Shown: in pieces, positions 25,871-35,154 of the stretch
Layout of the letters: each line of letters begins with the position of its first letter
Position numbering within the stretch: the first letter of the stretch is position 1
From: Lineus longissimus
Taxonomy: Eukaryota; Nemertea; Pilidiophora; Heteronemertea; Lineidae
Length of the DNA stretch: 64,000 nucleotides
NCBI RefSeq assembly: GCF_910592395.1
Contig: NC_088313.1
Location: 5,832,501-5,896,500 of the forward strand
Direction of reading: 5' to 3'
Program-made: the position numbers and the translations under genes
Notes under the pieces: generated by a model
Told to the model about the DNA's origin: nothing
The model's input: only the letters and a program-made list of their open reading frames with translations
Database searches by the model: none

Positions 25871-26972
25871 ATGTAGTTCGTGCCTGTTACATGTTAGGGT
25901 GTTTGTGAAATGTTCGTGTTGGCTATAGAATACCAGCGACAAAGAAAAAAATATATAACAGAAACAAATTGAAGTGTTAGAACCTTTCTGGTGTAAAGAA
26001 AAAACGGTGACGGGTTTGTCACAAGGAGAGAACAATGGTGACATCAAATCAAACCCAGCCAATGGGCCAGAAAGAATAAGAAAAAAATATTTGGACAGAT
26101 AAGTACGGTACAATGAAAACAAAAAAGAAGTGTTGGAAAGAGCAACTGTCCTGCAATTGCCATTGAGTGATTCGGGGTGAAAAAGTGCATGGATGGGGGA
26201 GTACAGTATAATTGCAATTTCACTCTTAAATATAAGTTATATAACAATGCTATAAATTAAATACCCATTATTCACAATATCGTAAAATATATATATAAGT
26301 AGTCATGATAACAATGATATAGACTGAACTTGTAGTGAGCGTGACAATTATTGCTGAAGTATCTACACAGGTCACTAAAAAAGTAAGTCCCATTTACTAG
26401 AAAATCAGTTCATAGTTTTAAATAAACTCAGACTTGGACGGAATGCCTCACTGATACTCGTCTGGAACAGTTTATGAGCCAGAGGTTGCGATAGCGCGAA
26501 GTTTTTCAATGTCAAAACGGTTTGCCACATTGAACTTCTTGTTGTTAAACAGGGCCGTGATGCGGCCGTCAGTTGACCATACTCCTGTTCTTCATCCAGT
26601 ACATGATGTTCCTAACTTAAGTGCCATAAAACCCTAGTGGTCAACTTCCCAAAGTTCCCCACCTAAAATGGGATTCATAAAACTACTCAACGCCCCACTT
26701 AGCTAGGATGACCGTTTAAGTTTGAGTGTCACACTTATCTTTCTTCAAAAGACACATCAGGTACCCGTGACATATTTCTTGTTGATTTCTGCCTATGAAT
26801 TATCTTATTATTCATTGATCGTGGTCATTCAGTAGTGCAAATAACAAATCATTTTTTTGTACACATTAGAATCATCGTTGCCCAAGGATGTTGGAGTTCA
26901 AAAATGGCTTCATAAGGCCGCAATGGATACCTCTAAGGATGACCTCATCCCCTTCCAACGTCTCAGAATATC
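25871..26972. other. non-coding; satellite fragment at 26,586
   Basis: No gene is seen. A partial 71-bp satellite unit (GTTCTTCATCCAGTACATGATGT) lies at about 26,586-26,609, inside the right arm of the long inverted repeat. Sequence near 26,625-26,735 resembles ends of the same repeat family (CCCCACCTAAAATG). Confidence 0.4.
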
Positions 26973-27645
26973 TCCACTCATGAAACGAAGATCCTAGAAT
27001 CAGAATACTGTAGGCATTCGATCGACATCACTGATAACACCGTGAAATCGAAGAATCTGATAATAAAAACAGATAATTGAGGAGTGTTATCTTGTTTAAG
27101 AAATTTGGTTCAGTGAGGTTGTTACCTCCGCAATTACTCAACTCGTGGCTGGTTGGGAAATGTTGACAGTATCACCAGTAACCTGTTGGAATGATCCGCA
27201 AGCGTAAAATTTGTAAACCTGAGAGTCGCAAGCAGTTTTAACTCAGGAGGCAGCGCGGAATTCCTCTTAAAGTTTCTGATTCGTGGTCATCCCTCACAAG
27301 AATAATATTTACCCATCAAACCGATATCGCTGATATAATTATAAGTCGTTTTTGAAGTCTTGTGGATGGAGGCGATCACGAAAACCCCTTTCCCTGCAAA
27401 TTGCACGCCTGTGTGCAATTTCATGTTGCCAAGCCAACATGAACAAACTCATCTCCGATGAGCGCTGTGCTCAAAATGAACTGAAAGAACCAGTCCATTA
27501 GAGTTAAGACTGCCCCGGAGGTGTCTCAAATCTAAGATTCGATTTGAGTGGGCCACCTGACAAGCATATTTATGAATATGACTTATTTTAAGTAAGTACC
27601 CCACCTAAACTTAAGATGAATGTTAGGTGCCCCACTTTGACTTAA
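26973..27645. repeat. right arm of ~675-bp long inverted repeat
   Basis: Reverse complement of 20,088-20,765. It continues outward to TTTATGAATACGGGCC followed by CTG (27,650-27,666), a PIF/Harbinger-type end with a CWG target. The left arm lacks this outer end. Confidence 0.88.
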
Positions 27646-27666
27646 CTAGCTTTATGAATACGGGCC

Positions 27667-28200
27667 CTGGATCCTACGGAGGCATCAGTAGGCGAAGGCG
27701 TCTAGTTGTCTCCATCTGCCCGAGTGGTTGCCCATGTCTCAGGGTCCAGAAGCTCTTCCTATCCTGATTTGGAGTTCTGCGTCCACTCGATTGTCTGTTG
27801 TGACATGCGAGCCTAAGTGCTTGACTTTGTCCACCGTCTCCACATCGTCCTCCTCGATTTTGATCTGGGCGACCGTCTCCCCAATTCCCATTGCTTTGGT
27901 CGTGGGTCTGGAGGTCATTAAACCGACTTCATCCCAGGCTTTTCAAAGGTGTTGGAGTGTCCCGTTGCCCTTTTCGCTATTTGACTCCAGTATAGTGGCA
28001 TCGTCTGCCAAATCGAGGTCTGAAAGGGACCATGATGGTTGAATTCCTGTCAGTGTCCTGGTACAGGGCCACATGCAGATTCCAGCTTGGTTTTGGTCAC
28101 AGGCCTTTCGGAGAACAAAGTCTATCAGAACTCCGAACAGTAACCAGTGACCAGCCACCGCCTTGTCTCACTCCTGTTTTAATCTCGAACCATCTGGATC
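27667..28200 (-). mobile_element. LINE reverse-transcriptase remnant
   Basis: The minus strand reads LFGVLIDFVLRKACDQNQAGI and SLSDLDLADDATILE, the palm motif region of a third type of non-LTR RT (catalytic LADD), followed by sequence like VKHLGSHVTTDNRVDAE. It is only about 170 codons long and not open throughout. A fossil. Confidence 0.6.
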
Positions 28201-28240
28201 TATCGCCAGCAACTATAACAGCAGCTTGGCATGTCTCGTA

Positions 28241-28430
28241 GATTTCAGGTCACATGTTGCTAATATCAGAGCTCTTATTTGATTTACAGGGCTAAGCTAT
28301 GCAGATTTCAGGTCACATGTTGCTAATATCGGGACTCTTATTTGATTAACAGGGCTAAGCTACGGGGATTTCAGGTCTCATTTTTCTAATATCAGGGCTC
28401 TTGATTTACAGGGCAAAGTTAAAGCAACAG
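28241..28430. repeat. three tandem copies of a ~62-bp repeat
   Basis: GATTTCAGGTCACATGTTGC begins units at 28,241, 28,303 and 28,367, just upstream of the ankyrin-cGLR start codon. Confidence 0.8.
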
Positions 28431-28511
28431 ACAAAAAGTTTTTGAAGTGAAGAAAGGCCTGGTGTAACCGACTGCAACCACCAAGGACTGTGTAGGCCTA
28501 CATTGAATGAA

Positions 28512-29084
28512 ATGGCACCAAAAAATCGTTTCCAAAAGAAAATGTCAGGATGCACTCCTCTCGGTTGGGCAGCTTTTAAAGGAAAGTCGAGAAAGGTCAA
28601 GCGACTCTTGAGGGAAGGTGCAGATCTGGAGACCAAGGATACAGATGGCGACACCCCACTGAGCCTAGCGAGCATGGGAGGACATAATCGTACTGTAAAG
28701 TTGTTGCTATCAAAAGGCGCAGTTATTGAAAGCAAAAATAATGATGGGTGTTCTCCCCTTTTTGTTGCATCACAGAAAGGACAGAAAAGGGTAGTAAAAA
28801 CTCTCTTAAAAAGAGGTGCAATCATAGAGAGTAAATCAGATGATGGACGTTCTCCCCTTCGGACTGCATCATATAATGGACATGAGAGGGTTGTGAGACT
28901 CCTCCTAGACAGAGGAGCACTAATAGAGAGTAAATCAGTTGGTGGATATTCTCCCCTTTGGACTGCATCATATAGTGGACATGAGCGTATTGTGAAACTG
29001 CTCCTAGACAGCGGTGCACTGATAGAGAGTGAATCAGATGATGGGCGTTCTCCCCTTTGGGCTGCATCACATAATGGACATGGG
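28512..29084 (+). CDS. ankyrin-cGLR gene, 5' part (ankyrin repeats)
   Basis: The frame starts at ATG 28,512 (MAPKNRFQKKMSG; a slightly longer frame would need a TTG). It encodes about six ankyrin repeats of 33 residues with the usual pattern: GCTPLGWAAFKGKSRKVKRLL, then G(D/R/G)SPL(W/R)xASxxGHxR(I/V)VKLLL. These are protein-interaction modules. The frame ends mid-repeat at CAT GGG (29,082-29,084), exactly where an LTR retrotransposon begins, and resumes in phase at AGT GTT 35,155 with VVKLLLDRG. Without the 6-kb insertion the gene would be one uninterrupted frame of about 790 residues. It lies in the long ALDH9 intron on the opposite strand. The repeat units are very alike at DNA level, suggesting recent repeat expansion. 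Confidence 0.88.
29080..29084. repeat. target-site duplication ATGGG, left
   Basis: A 5-bp direct repeat with 35,150-35,154, immediately outside the LTRs. Confidence 0.92.
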
Positions 29085-29795
29085 TGTAAAGGTTCGCACG
29101 ATAAAACAGACTCGACACGTTCAGTCAGGTACAGGTGTCTTTAATAACTCAATGGAGGAACTGCAAATATAATAGAAGTGGGATTACAATTCAATCAACA
29201 TATCTAACACAGATCAATGACTCCACACTATATCATCCTTATTACAATACATCAAACAGCCAAGCACCAGGCTTATATCATCATAATCAAACTATATCAA
29301 ACAGCCTAGAAACCAGGCTTATCATCCAAATCACAATATATCAAACAGCCTAGAAACCAGGCTTATCATCCGAATCACAATATATCAAACAGCCTAGAAA
29401 CCAGGCTTATCATCTGAATCACAATATATCAAACAGCCTAGAAACCAGGCTTATCATCCGAATCACAATATATCAAACAGCCTAGAAACCAGGCTTATCA
29501 TCTGAATCACAATATATCAAACACGAATACAATGTTAACTTTTGAACAAACTTACCCCACAACTTCGTTCTACCATAATATACATCCTACCATTCTAAAC
29601 TCCACCCTACTACTGACTAAAGCTAAAACTCCAACCTTAAAACCTACTTAAAACATATTTACACAACAACGCACTCACCCAATAACTCAGTCACACAATA
29701 GCACCATTCAACTCTTAAAATACCCTATATACACCATTCAACTATTACAACACCATAATTATTCACCATGGTCGGTCATCGGTCAATTCGTTACA
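29085..29795 (-). repeat. 3' LTR of the Gmr1-like element
   Basis: 711 bp. Contains five tandem 44-bp units (TCAAACAGCCTAGAAACC...) at about 29,297-29,520. Identical by eye to 34,439-35,149. Confidence 0.92.
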
Positions 29796-29815
29796 TATCC
29801 CCCATCTCAGGGGAA
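29796..29815 (-). promoter_or_regulatory. polypurine tract region
   Basis: On the minus strand GAGATGGGGGATA directly precedes the 3' LTR: the purine-rich primer site for plus-strand DNA synthesis in LTR elements. Confidence 0.6.
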
Positions 29816-29874
29816 AAAAGGGGATCTCAAAAAGATTCAACTTTTTCGCAGAATTCAGATTCGAGACAGTTTCT

Positions 29875-32800
29875 CTAAGTCCGACTAAGGTAATCAGCTC
29901 CTACGTTGTCAACCCCCCTAATGGCTCTCACATTGAACCGATAGGGCTGCAACAACAGTGCCCACCTCATGAGTCTACTGTTACTAGCCTTGTTTCTTTT
30001 CAGAAACGTCAGAGGTTGGTGATCTGTCTCCAAAATGAACTCAACTCCATATAGATACCTGTGGAACTTGTGAACACCCCACACCACCGCTAAGCACTCC
30101 AACTCAACAGTTGCATAGTTCTGTTCTCTGGGCAGTAACTTTTTACTGGCATAGGCAATGGGTAACTTCACGCCATCCACTACTTGCAGCAGCACAGCAC
30201 CAAGTCCCTTGTCAGACGCGTCTGTCCGAAGAATAAACATCTCATTCAATGCTGGTAGTCTCAGAATGGGCTTTGAACAAAGCGCCCGTTTCAACTTGCG
30301 AAAGGCTGTTTCCTGAACTTCGGACCATCCAACTTTATTTGGTTGTCCCTTCTTTGTCAAGTCCGTAAGTGGTGATGCCAATTCGCACAGTATCTCCTTT
30401 ACCTCCTCAATCTGTTCTGGCCTCAAATCACCACAGATGTGGACATCTTCCATGGTTTCACCCACTTTGTCCACCACTTGGTCCTCTAACCTTGGTAGCT
30501 GAGTCTCTACCTCTGGGGGTTCTGCCTCAACACTCTCTAAAACCACAGCGCACTGCTCTTCTCCATCCTCCACTACAACTGCAACTTGATCTCGTGCACG
30601 TGGAATATATTGCTTCAACATGTTTATGTGGAAGGTCCTCTCTTTCCCATCCATCATCAGTCTATAGTCCATGGCATTAATCTTCTTAACAACCTTGTAA
30701 GGGCCTCGCCATTGCATCAGCAGCTTGTTGGCGTTAATGGGTAACAGTACCAACGCCTCATCACCCTCACTCATCTGGCGTACTCTAGTGCGCTTGTCAA
30801 AATACTGCTTCTGTTTCTTGGCTGCCCCCTTCAGATTGTCTTGTGCCAACTTCAATGTCTCCTCCAGACGGTTCCTCAGATCGAACACGTACTGGTATGT
30901 AGTTTTCACCTCCTGGTCCAAGCCCTCTTGTGACCATAACTGTCTAAGTATAGACAGTGGTCCCCGCACTGACCGTCCGTACAGGAGTTCAAATGGGGAA
31001 AATCCGGTACTATCTTGCGGAACTTCTCGGTAGGCAAATAGCAGAGGGTTGATATATCTATCCCAATCCTTCGGACGCTCAGCACACATTTTCTTGAGCA
31101 TCTGCTTGAGCGTTCCATTGAACTTCTCCACTAAGCCATTACACTGGGGATGGTATGGTGTAGTTGTAGTTCGCTGGAAAGATAGTAGTCTGCTCACTTC
31201 CTTCATCAAATCAGCGATAAACTGCGAACCTAAGTCGGTCAGTATTTCTTCAGCCACACCCAGTCGACTGTAAATATCAACTAAAGCCTCCGCCACCCGT
31301 TCTGTCTCAATCTTAGGTAGTGCGATTGCTTCCGGGTACCTGGTTGCGTAGTCCATGAATGTAAGGATGTAGCGGTTGCCTCTGTCAGTTGGCGGAAACA
31401 GGGGTCCAATCAAATCCAGAGCCACACGCTCAAAAGGTGAACCCATCAACGGCATCTTTCCTAGTGGGACCTTTAGAACCCTGCCCTTCGGGATAAAGCG
31501 CTGGCATAGGTCACAGGAACGGCAGTAACGAGTCACTTCTGACTGTATCCCAGGCCAGTAGAACTCGTCCAATACTCGATGATAGGTCTTCCTGCGGCCT
31601 AAATGCCCTGCCATGAGAGAGTCATGGGCCAAGTACATCACCTTGACACGGAACTTCACTGGCAGCAGGAGCTGAAGATACTCCTTTCCATTGTCCACTC
31701 TTGGCGAAACAAACTTTCGATACAACAGCGATTTCTTATATCTGTAAGATGTCACCGCCCCATACTTGTTCCGCTTTTGCGTTCCATCCTTTGCATATTG
31801 GTGGAACTTGGTAAGTGAAGGATCAGTTGCCTGTTCGATCCGGAATATTTCCTTGTCTTCCAGGTCACCAACTATTTTCGGTACTCTAAGTGGCTTCAAA
31901 TCCATCTTCTCACGCTTTTTCTGTGCTCGAGTCAATACCGCTGCAACTGTCCAATCGAGATCCGGGTCTCCGGGTTCCCTTGCCCCTTCGATGTTACCAA
32001 TTATGATGTCATACAACGGCTTCTCCATGCACATCGCCTCAACCTTCCCCTTATAGAAGGGTGTGTCAACGGCCACTGCAGCCATCGGAACTGTCAAGGT
32101 CGATCCATCTATGAGGGTACATCGCTGAGTCGTTCCTAAGTAACGGGCCGGATCAACCAAGTCCTTCCTAATAACAACTCCACTGCACCCAGTGTCTCTC
32201 AACACCCTTAGCACCGCGGGATGTCCGTCAATTTTCCCTGAGTGGACCGGCATACTATTCAGGCCACCACCTGTGTGAGTAATTGACGATGAGCAGTTTG
32301 TGGATATGAGGGTTGGGTTCCCACCAGTGACGGAATTGAGAACTGAACCCGTCGTTGGAGTCACTCCCATACAGTATGACACCTCATGATCAGAGGCTTC
32401 ACCCCCGCTGGAATCCATCTCAGTAGGCTGTCCCTCAGCTCTCATACTTGCTGCTGCAAGTCGAGTATGACAAAACCTGGCTATGTGACCAATTTTACCA
32501 CAGTAGTTACATTTCCTCGTATCCTTATAAAAGCTACCCTGTTTCTGACCAAATGATGAATCTGATCTGTTTCCAGCACTGTTAGCAGTTGGAGTGTTCC
32601 TCAAAGAGACCTGCTTTACTTGTTCAGGCTGCCTGGGATCTGGCCCGACCGTTGCTCTAGGCCGGTAAAGAATATTCAGGATGTTACCTCCCCTTGCCTC
32701 TCTGTACTGATCAGCTAATATTGCCATACCCTTGACAGAGTTTGGGACTCTCTCCCGTAAGAATAGCTTTAACTCTGGTGCACAGACACGGAGAAACTGT

Positions 32801-33498
32801 TCTCGCATAAACAGGTCAACGATTCCCTCAAAAGTTGCACTCGCTTTCGCCAACTCCTGCCATCGGTCTAAATAGTTCCTTAGGCGAGTGGTAAACTGTC
32901 CAAAGGTTTCCCCTGCGTCTGGCTTGGCTGACCGAAACCTCTTCTGAAAACCATCCACGGTCAAATCAAAACGGACCAACAGCGCCTCCTTCAACTTCTG
33001 GAAATCCATGGCCTCAGTCGATGAGAGGCGGGAGTAGACCTCTAATGCTTTTCCCTTCAGCAGGGCCCCAAGATTTACACCCCATTGGTCTTTGTCCCAC
33101 GATTGGGCCTCTGCATAACGCTCAAAACGATGAAGATAGGCATCCATGTCATCCTTTGTCTCGTCAAATGTGGGAAGTCTCGGAGTCTTTGGCGTAACTT
33201 TGGTGGTGCTGGTGGTGGTCTTAGCTGTTGACACTGCCAGTTTCTGTTGCTCCTGTAATAATTCCAACCGCCGCTGATGCTCAAGTTCTCGTTCCTTCCT
33301 ATCTTCCTCACGCTCACGATCCTTCTGCTCCCTCTCTTTCTCTCTCCTCTCAGCCTCTCTCTCCTCTCGTTCTTTCTCCTTCTCGGACACCCGTTCTTCT
33401 CGCTCAGCATTTTGCTGTTCCGTCACAAATGCCTTCAAATCCTTGGCGGTTAACCCCATCACTTTTCCCAACTGGGTAAGCTCCTTCAATCTTTCCAT
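29875..33498 (-). CDS. Gag-PR-IN-RNase H polyprotein of Gmr1-like element (1,207 aa)
   Basis: Residues 1-95 are a charged Glu/Arg coiled coil. About 100-270 is a capsid-like domain resembling the SCAN-type Gag (FMREQFLRVCAPELKLFL). About 328-343 is one CCHC zinc knuckle (CNYCGKIGHIARFC). About 433 is the protease active site DTG. About 620-665 is the integrase HHCC zinc motif, then the core triad: Asp in ALDLIGPL (~692), Asp in LTDLGSQF (~755) and Glu in NGLVEKFNG (~790). After a GPY-like tail only a short piece before the RT remains (~1,025-1,045), followed directly by the RT-connection segment (SPLTDLTKKGQPN) and RNase H (TDASDKGLGAVLLQ, ~1,093; TDHQPLTFL). The RT fingers and palm with its catalytic aspartates are absent, in frame. 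The remaining domains look intact. Confidence 0.9.
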   Translation of the reverse strand: MERLKELTQLGKVMGLTAKDLKAFVTEQQNAEREERVSEKEKEREEREAERREKEREQKDREREEDRKERELEHQRRLELLQEQQKLAVSTAKTTTSTTKVTPKTPRLPTFDETKDDMDAYLHRFERYAEAQSWDKDQWGVNLGALLKGKALEVYSRLSSTEAMDFQKLKEALLVRFDLTVDGFQKRFRSAKPDAGETFGQFTTRLRNYLDRWQELAKASATFEGIVDLFMREQFLRVCAPELKLFLRERVPNSVKGMAILADQYREARGGNILNILYRPRATVGPDPRQPEQVKQVSLRNTPTANSAGNRSDSSFGQKQGSFYKDTRKCNYCGKIGHIARFCHTRLAAASMRAEGQPTEMDSSGGEASDHEVSYCMGVTPTTGSVLNSVTGGNPTLISTNCSSSITHTGGGLNSMPVHSGKIDGHPAVLRVLRDTGCSGVVIRKDLVDPARYLGTTQRCTLIDGSTLTVPMAAVAVDTPFYKGKVEAMCMEKPLYDIIIGNIEGAREPGDPDLDWTVAAVLTRAQKKREKMDLKPLRVPKIVGDLEDKEIFRIEQATDPSLTKFHQYAKDGTQKRNKYGAVTSYRYKKSLLYRKFVSPRVDNGKEYLQLLLPVKFRVKVMYLAHDSLMAGHLGRRKTYHRVLDEFYWPGIQSEVTRYCRSCDLCQRFIPKGRVLKVPLGKMPLMGSPFERVALDLIGPLFPPTDRGNRYILTFMDYATRYPEAIALPKIETERVAEALVDIYSRLGVAEEILTDLGSQFIADLMKEVSRLLSFQRTTTTPYHPQCNGLVEKFNGTLKQMLKKMCAERPKDWDRYINPLLFAYREVPQDSTGFSPFELLYGRSVRGPLSILRQLWSQEGLDQEVKTTYQYVFDLRNRLEETLKLAQDNLKGAAKKQKQYFDKRTRVRQMSEGDEALVLLPINANKLLMQWRGPYKVVKKINAMDYRLMMDGKERTFHINMLKQYIPRARDQVAVVVEDGEEQCAVVLESVEAEPPEVETQLPRLEDQVVDKVGETMEDVHICGDLRPEQIEEVKEILCELASPLTDLTKKGQPNKVGWSEVQETAFRKLKRALCSKPILRLPALNEMFILRTDASDKGLGAVLLQVVDGVKLPIAYASKKLLPREQNYATVELECLAVVWGVHKFHRYLYGVEFILETDHQPLTFLKRNKASNSRLMRWALLLQPYRFNVRAIRGVDNVGADYLSRT

Positions 33499-34419
33499 CC
33501 TTACTCGTTACACCCAAACTTTAGAACAAAATAAATGATATCTAGTTTAAGTGAAAAAAACAATACGACCTGAAACACAATGACCTGGAATATAATGACG
33601 TGCAGTGTAATGACCTGAACCAGAACACTCAAACCGAATTTATTCCCTACTTCAAGTTACCCTCGCACTTTCACCAACATCCGCACTCGCTTCCACTCAT
33701 CATCAGACCTGTACTATAATATCACCACAATCCTGGTAAACATTCAACTCTAGGACCAATACAAACTCATAACATCTTCAAACTCTATAGTATAAAATGA
33801 ACATATATACATACACCAATAATATCTTCAGCAAAACCACCTCAACTCTACCCCACTTTCAAAATTTGTAACTAAAGATGTGGGTTCCTCTTAACACACC
33901 AACATTACATAAATAACGTACAAAATTCAAATCAAAACGCAGGGTGGTCACGTCTTTCAATCTCCAGTTAAAATAGTTTTAAATATATGCAGCAATTATG
34001 AAATATTATACACCTCTCTGCCCCAATACAAACACATACAAGATGAAATAATGATATCACACGTTATAACACACCATGTTCAATCAAGGACTACACAATT
34101 AGGCACAGTCTGATCCTCCAATGTCCGGCCAACCTCCGAGTCCTGCTGCATCCGTTTCAAACCTGATGTACTATTAGCAGATGTTAACGATATCGTTGCG
34201 CGCGCTTAGGAAGCCAGCACCCTCGAGGTCACCGGTTACTGAACTCCAATCATAACACACTGTGATCGAACACTCCGAACTTGGACCCTTGCCACCGTAA
34301 GTTGTGATCGACTCGGAATCCTGATTTGCATGTATAAAGTGATACGTAAGCTACTCCTCATATACCAATGACGTGATGTAGCCTATTGTCGTGACCGCAT
34401 GGTGTTGACATCGCAGAGA
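33499..34419. other. leader of the Gmr1-like element
   Basis: About 920 bp of untranslated leader between the primer-binding site and the polyprotein start. No other ORF of note. Confidence 0.6.
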
Positions 34420-34438
34420 GATCCTGGGAAGGTCGCCA
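34420..34438 (-). promoter_or_regulatory. tRNA primer-binding site
   Basis: Immediately inside the 5' LTR on the minus strand: TGGCGACCTTCCCAGGATC, starting with the TGG that pairs with a tRNA CCA end. The cognate tRNA was not determined. Confidence 0.65.
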
Positions 34439-35149
34439 TGTAAAGGTTCGCACGATAAAACAGACTCGACACGTTCAGTCAGGTACAGGTGTCTTTAATA
34501 ACTCAATGGAGGAACTGCAAATATAATAGAAGTGGGATTACAATTCAATCAACATATCTAACACAGATCAATGACTCCACACTATATCATCCTTATTACA
34601 ATACATCAAACAGCCAAGCACCAGGCTTATATCATCATAATCAAACTATATCAAACAGCCTAGAAACCAGGCTTATCATCCAAATCACAATATATCAAAC
34701 AGCCTAGAAACCAGGCTTATCATCCGAATCACAATATATCAAACAGCCTAGAAACCAGGCTTATCATCTGAATCACAATATATCAAACAGCCTAGAAACC
34801 AGGCTTATCATCCGAATCACAATATATCAAACAGCCTAGAAACCAGGCTTATCATCTGAATCACAATATATCAAACACGAATACAATGTTAACTTTTGAA
34901 CAAACTTACCCCACAACTTCGTTCTACCATAATATACATCCTACCATTCTAAACTCCACCCTACTACTGACTAAAGCTAAAACTCCAACCTTAAAACCTA
35001 CTTAAAACATATTTACACAACAACGCACTCACCCAATAACTCAGTCACACAATAGCACCATTCAACTCTTAAAATACCCTATATACACCATTCAACTATT
35101 ACAACACCATAATTATTCACCATGGTCGGTCATCGGTCAATTCGTTACA
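34439..35149 (-). repeat. 5' LTR of the Gmr1-like element
   Basis: 711 bp, identical by eye to the copy at 29,085-29,795, including the number of 44-bp subrepeats. Confidence 0.92.
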
Positions 35150-35154
35150 ATGGG
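35150..35154. repeat. target-site duplication ATGGG, right
   Basis: Second copy of the 5-bp duplication. The host reading frame restarts at 35,155. Confidence 0.92.

Larger units (their letters stand above)
29085..35149 (-). mobile_element. Gmr1-like Ty3/gypsy retrotransposon, 6,065 bp, RT core deleted
   Basis: A complete insertion with 711-bp LTRs (29,085-29,795 and 34,439-35,149), TG...CA ends and TSD ATGGG. The coding strand is minus, so the 5' LTR is at 34,439-35,149. The single polyprotein ORF has Gag, protease, integrase and then RNase H: integrase before RNase H is the hallmark of the Gmr1-like group. The RT core is missing without loss of frame. The LTRs read identical by eye, so the insertion is young, although the copy cannot supply its own RT. 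Confidence 0.92.
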
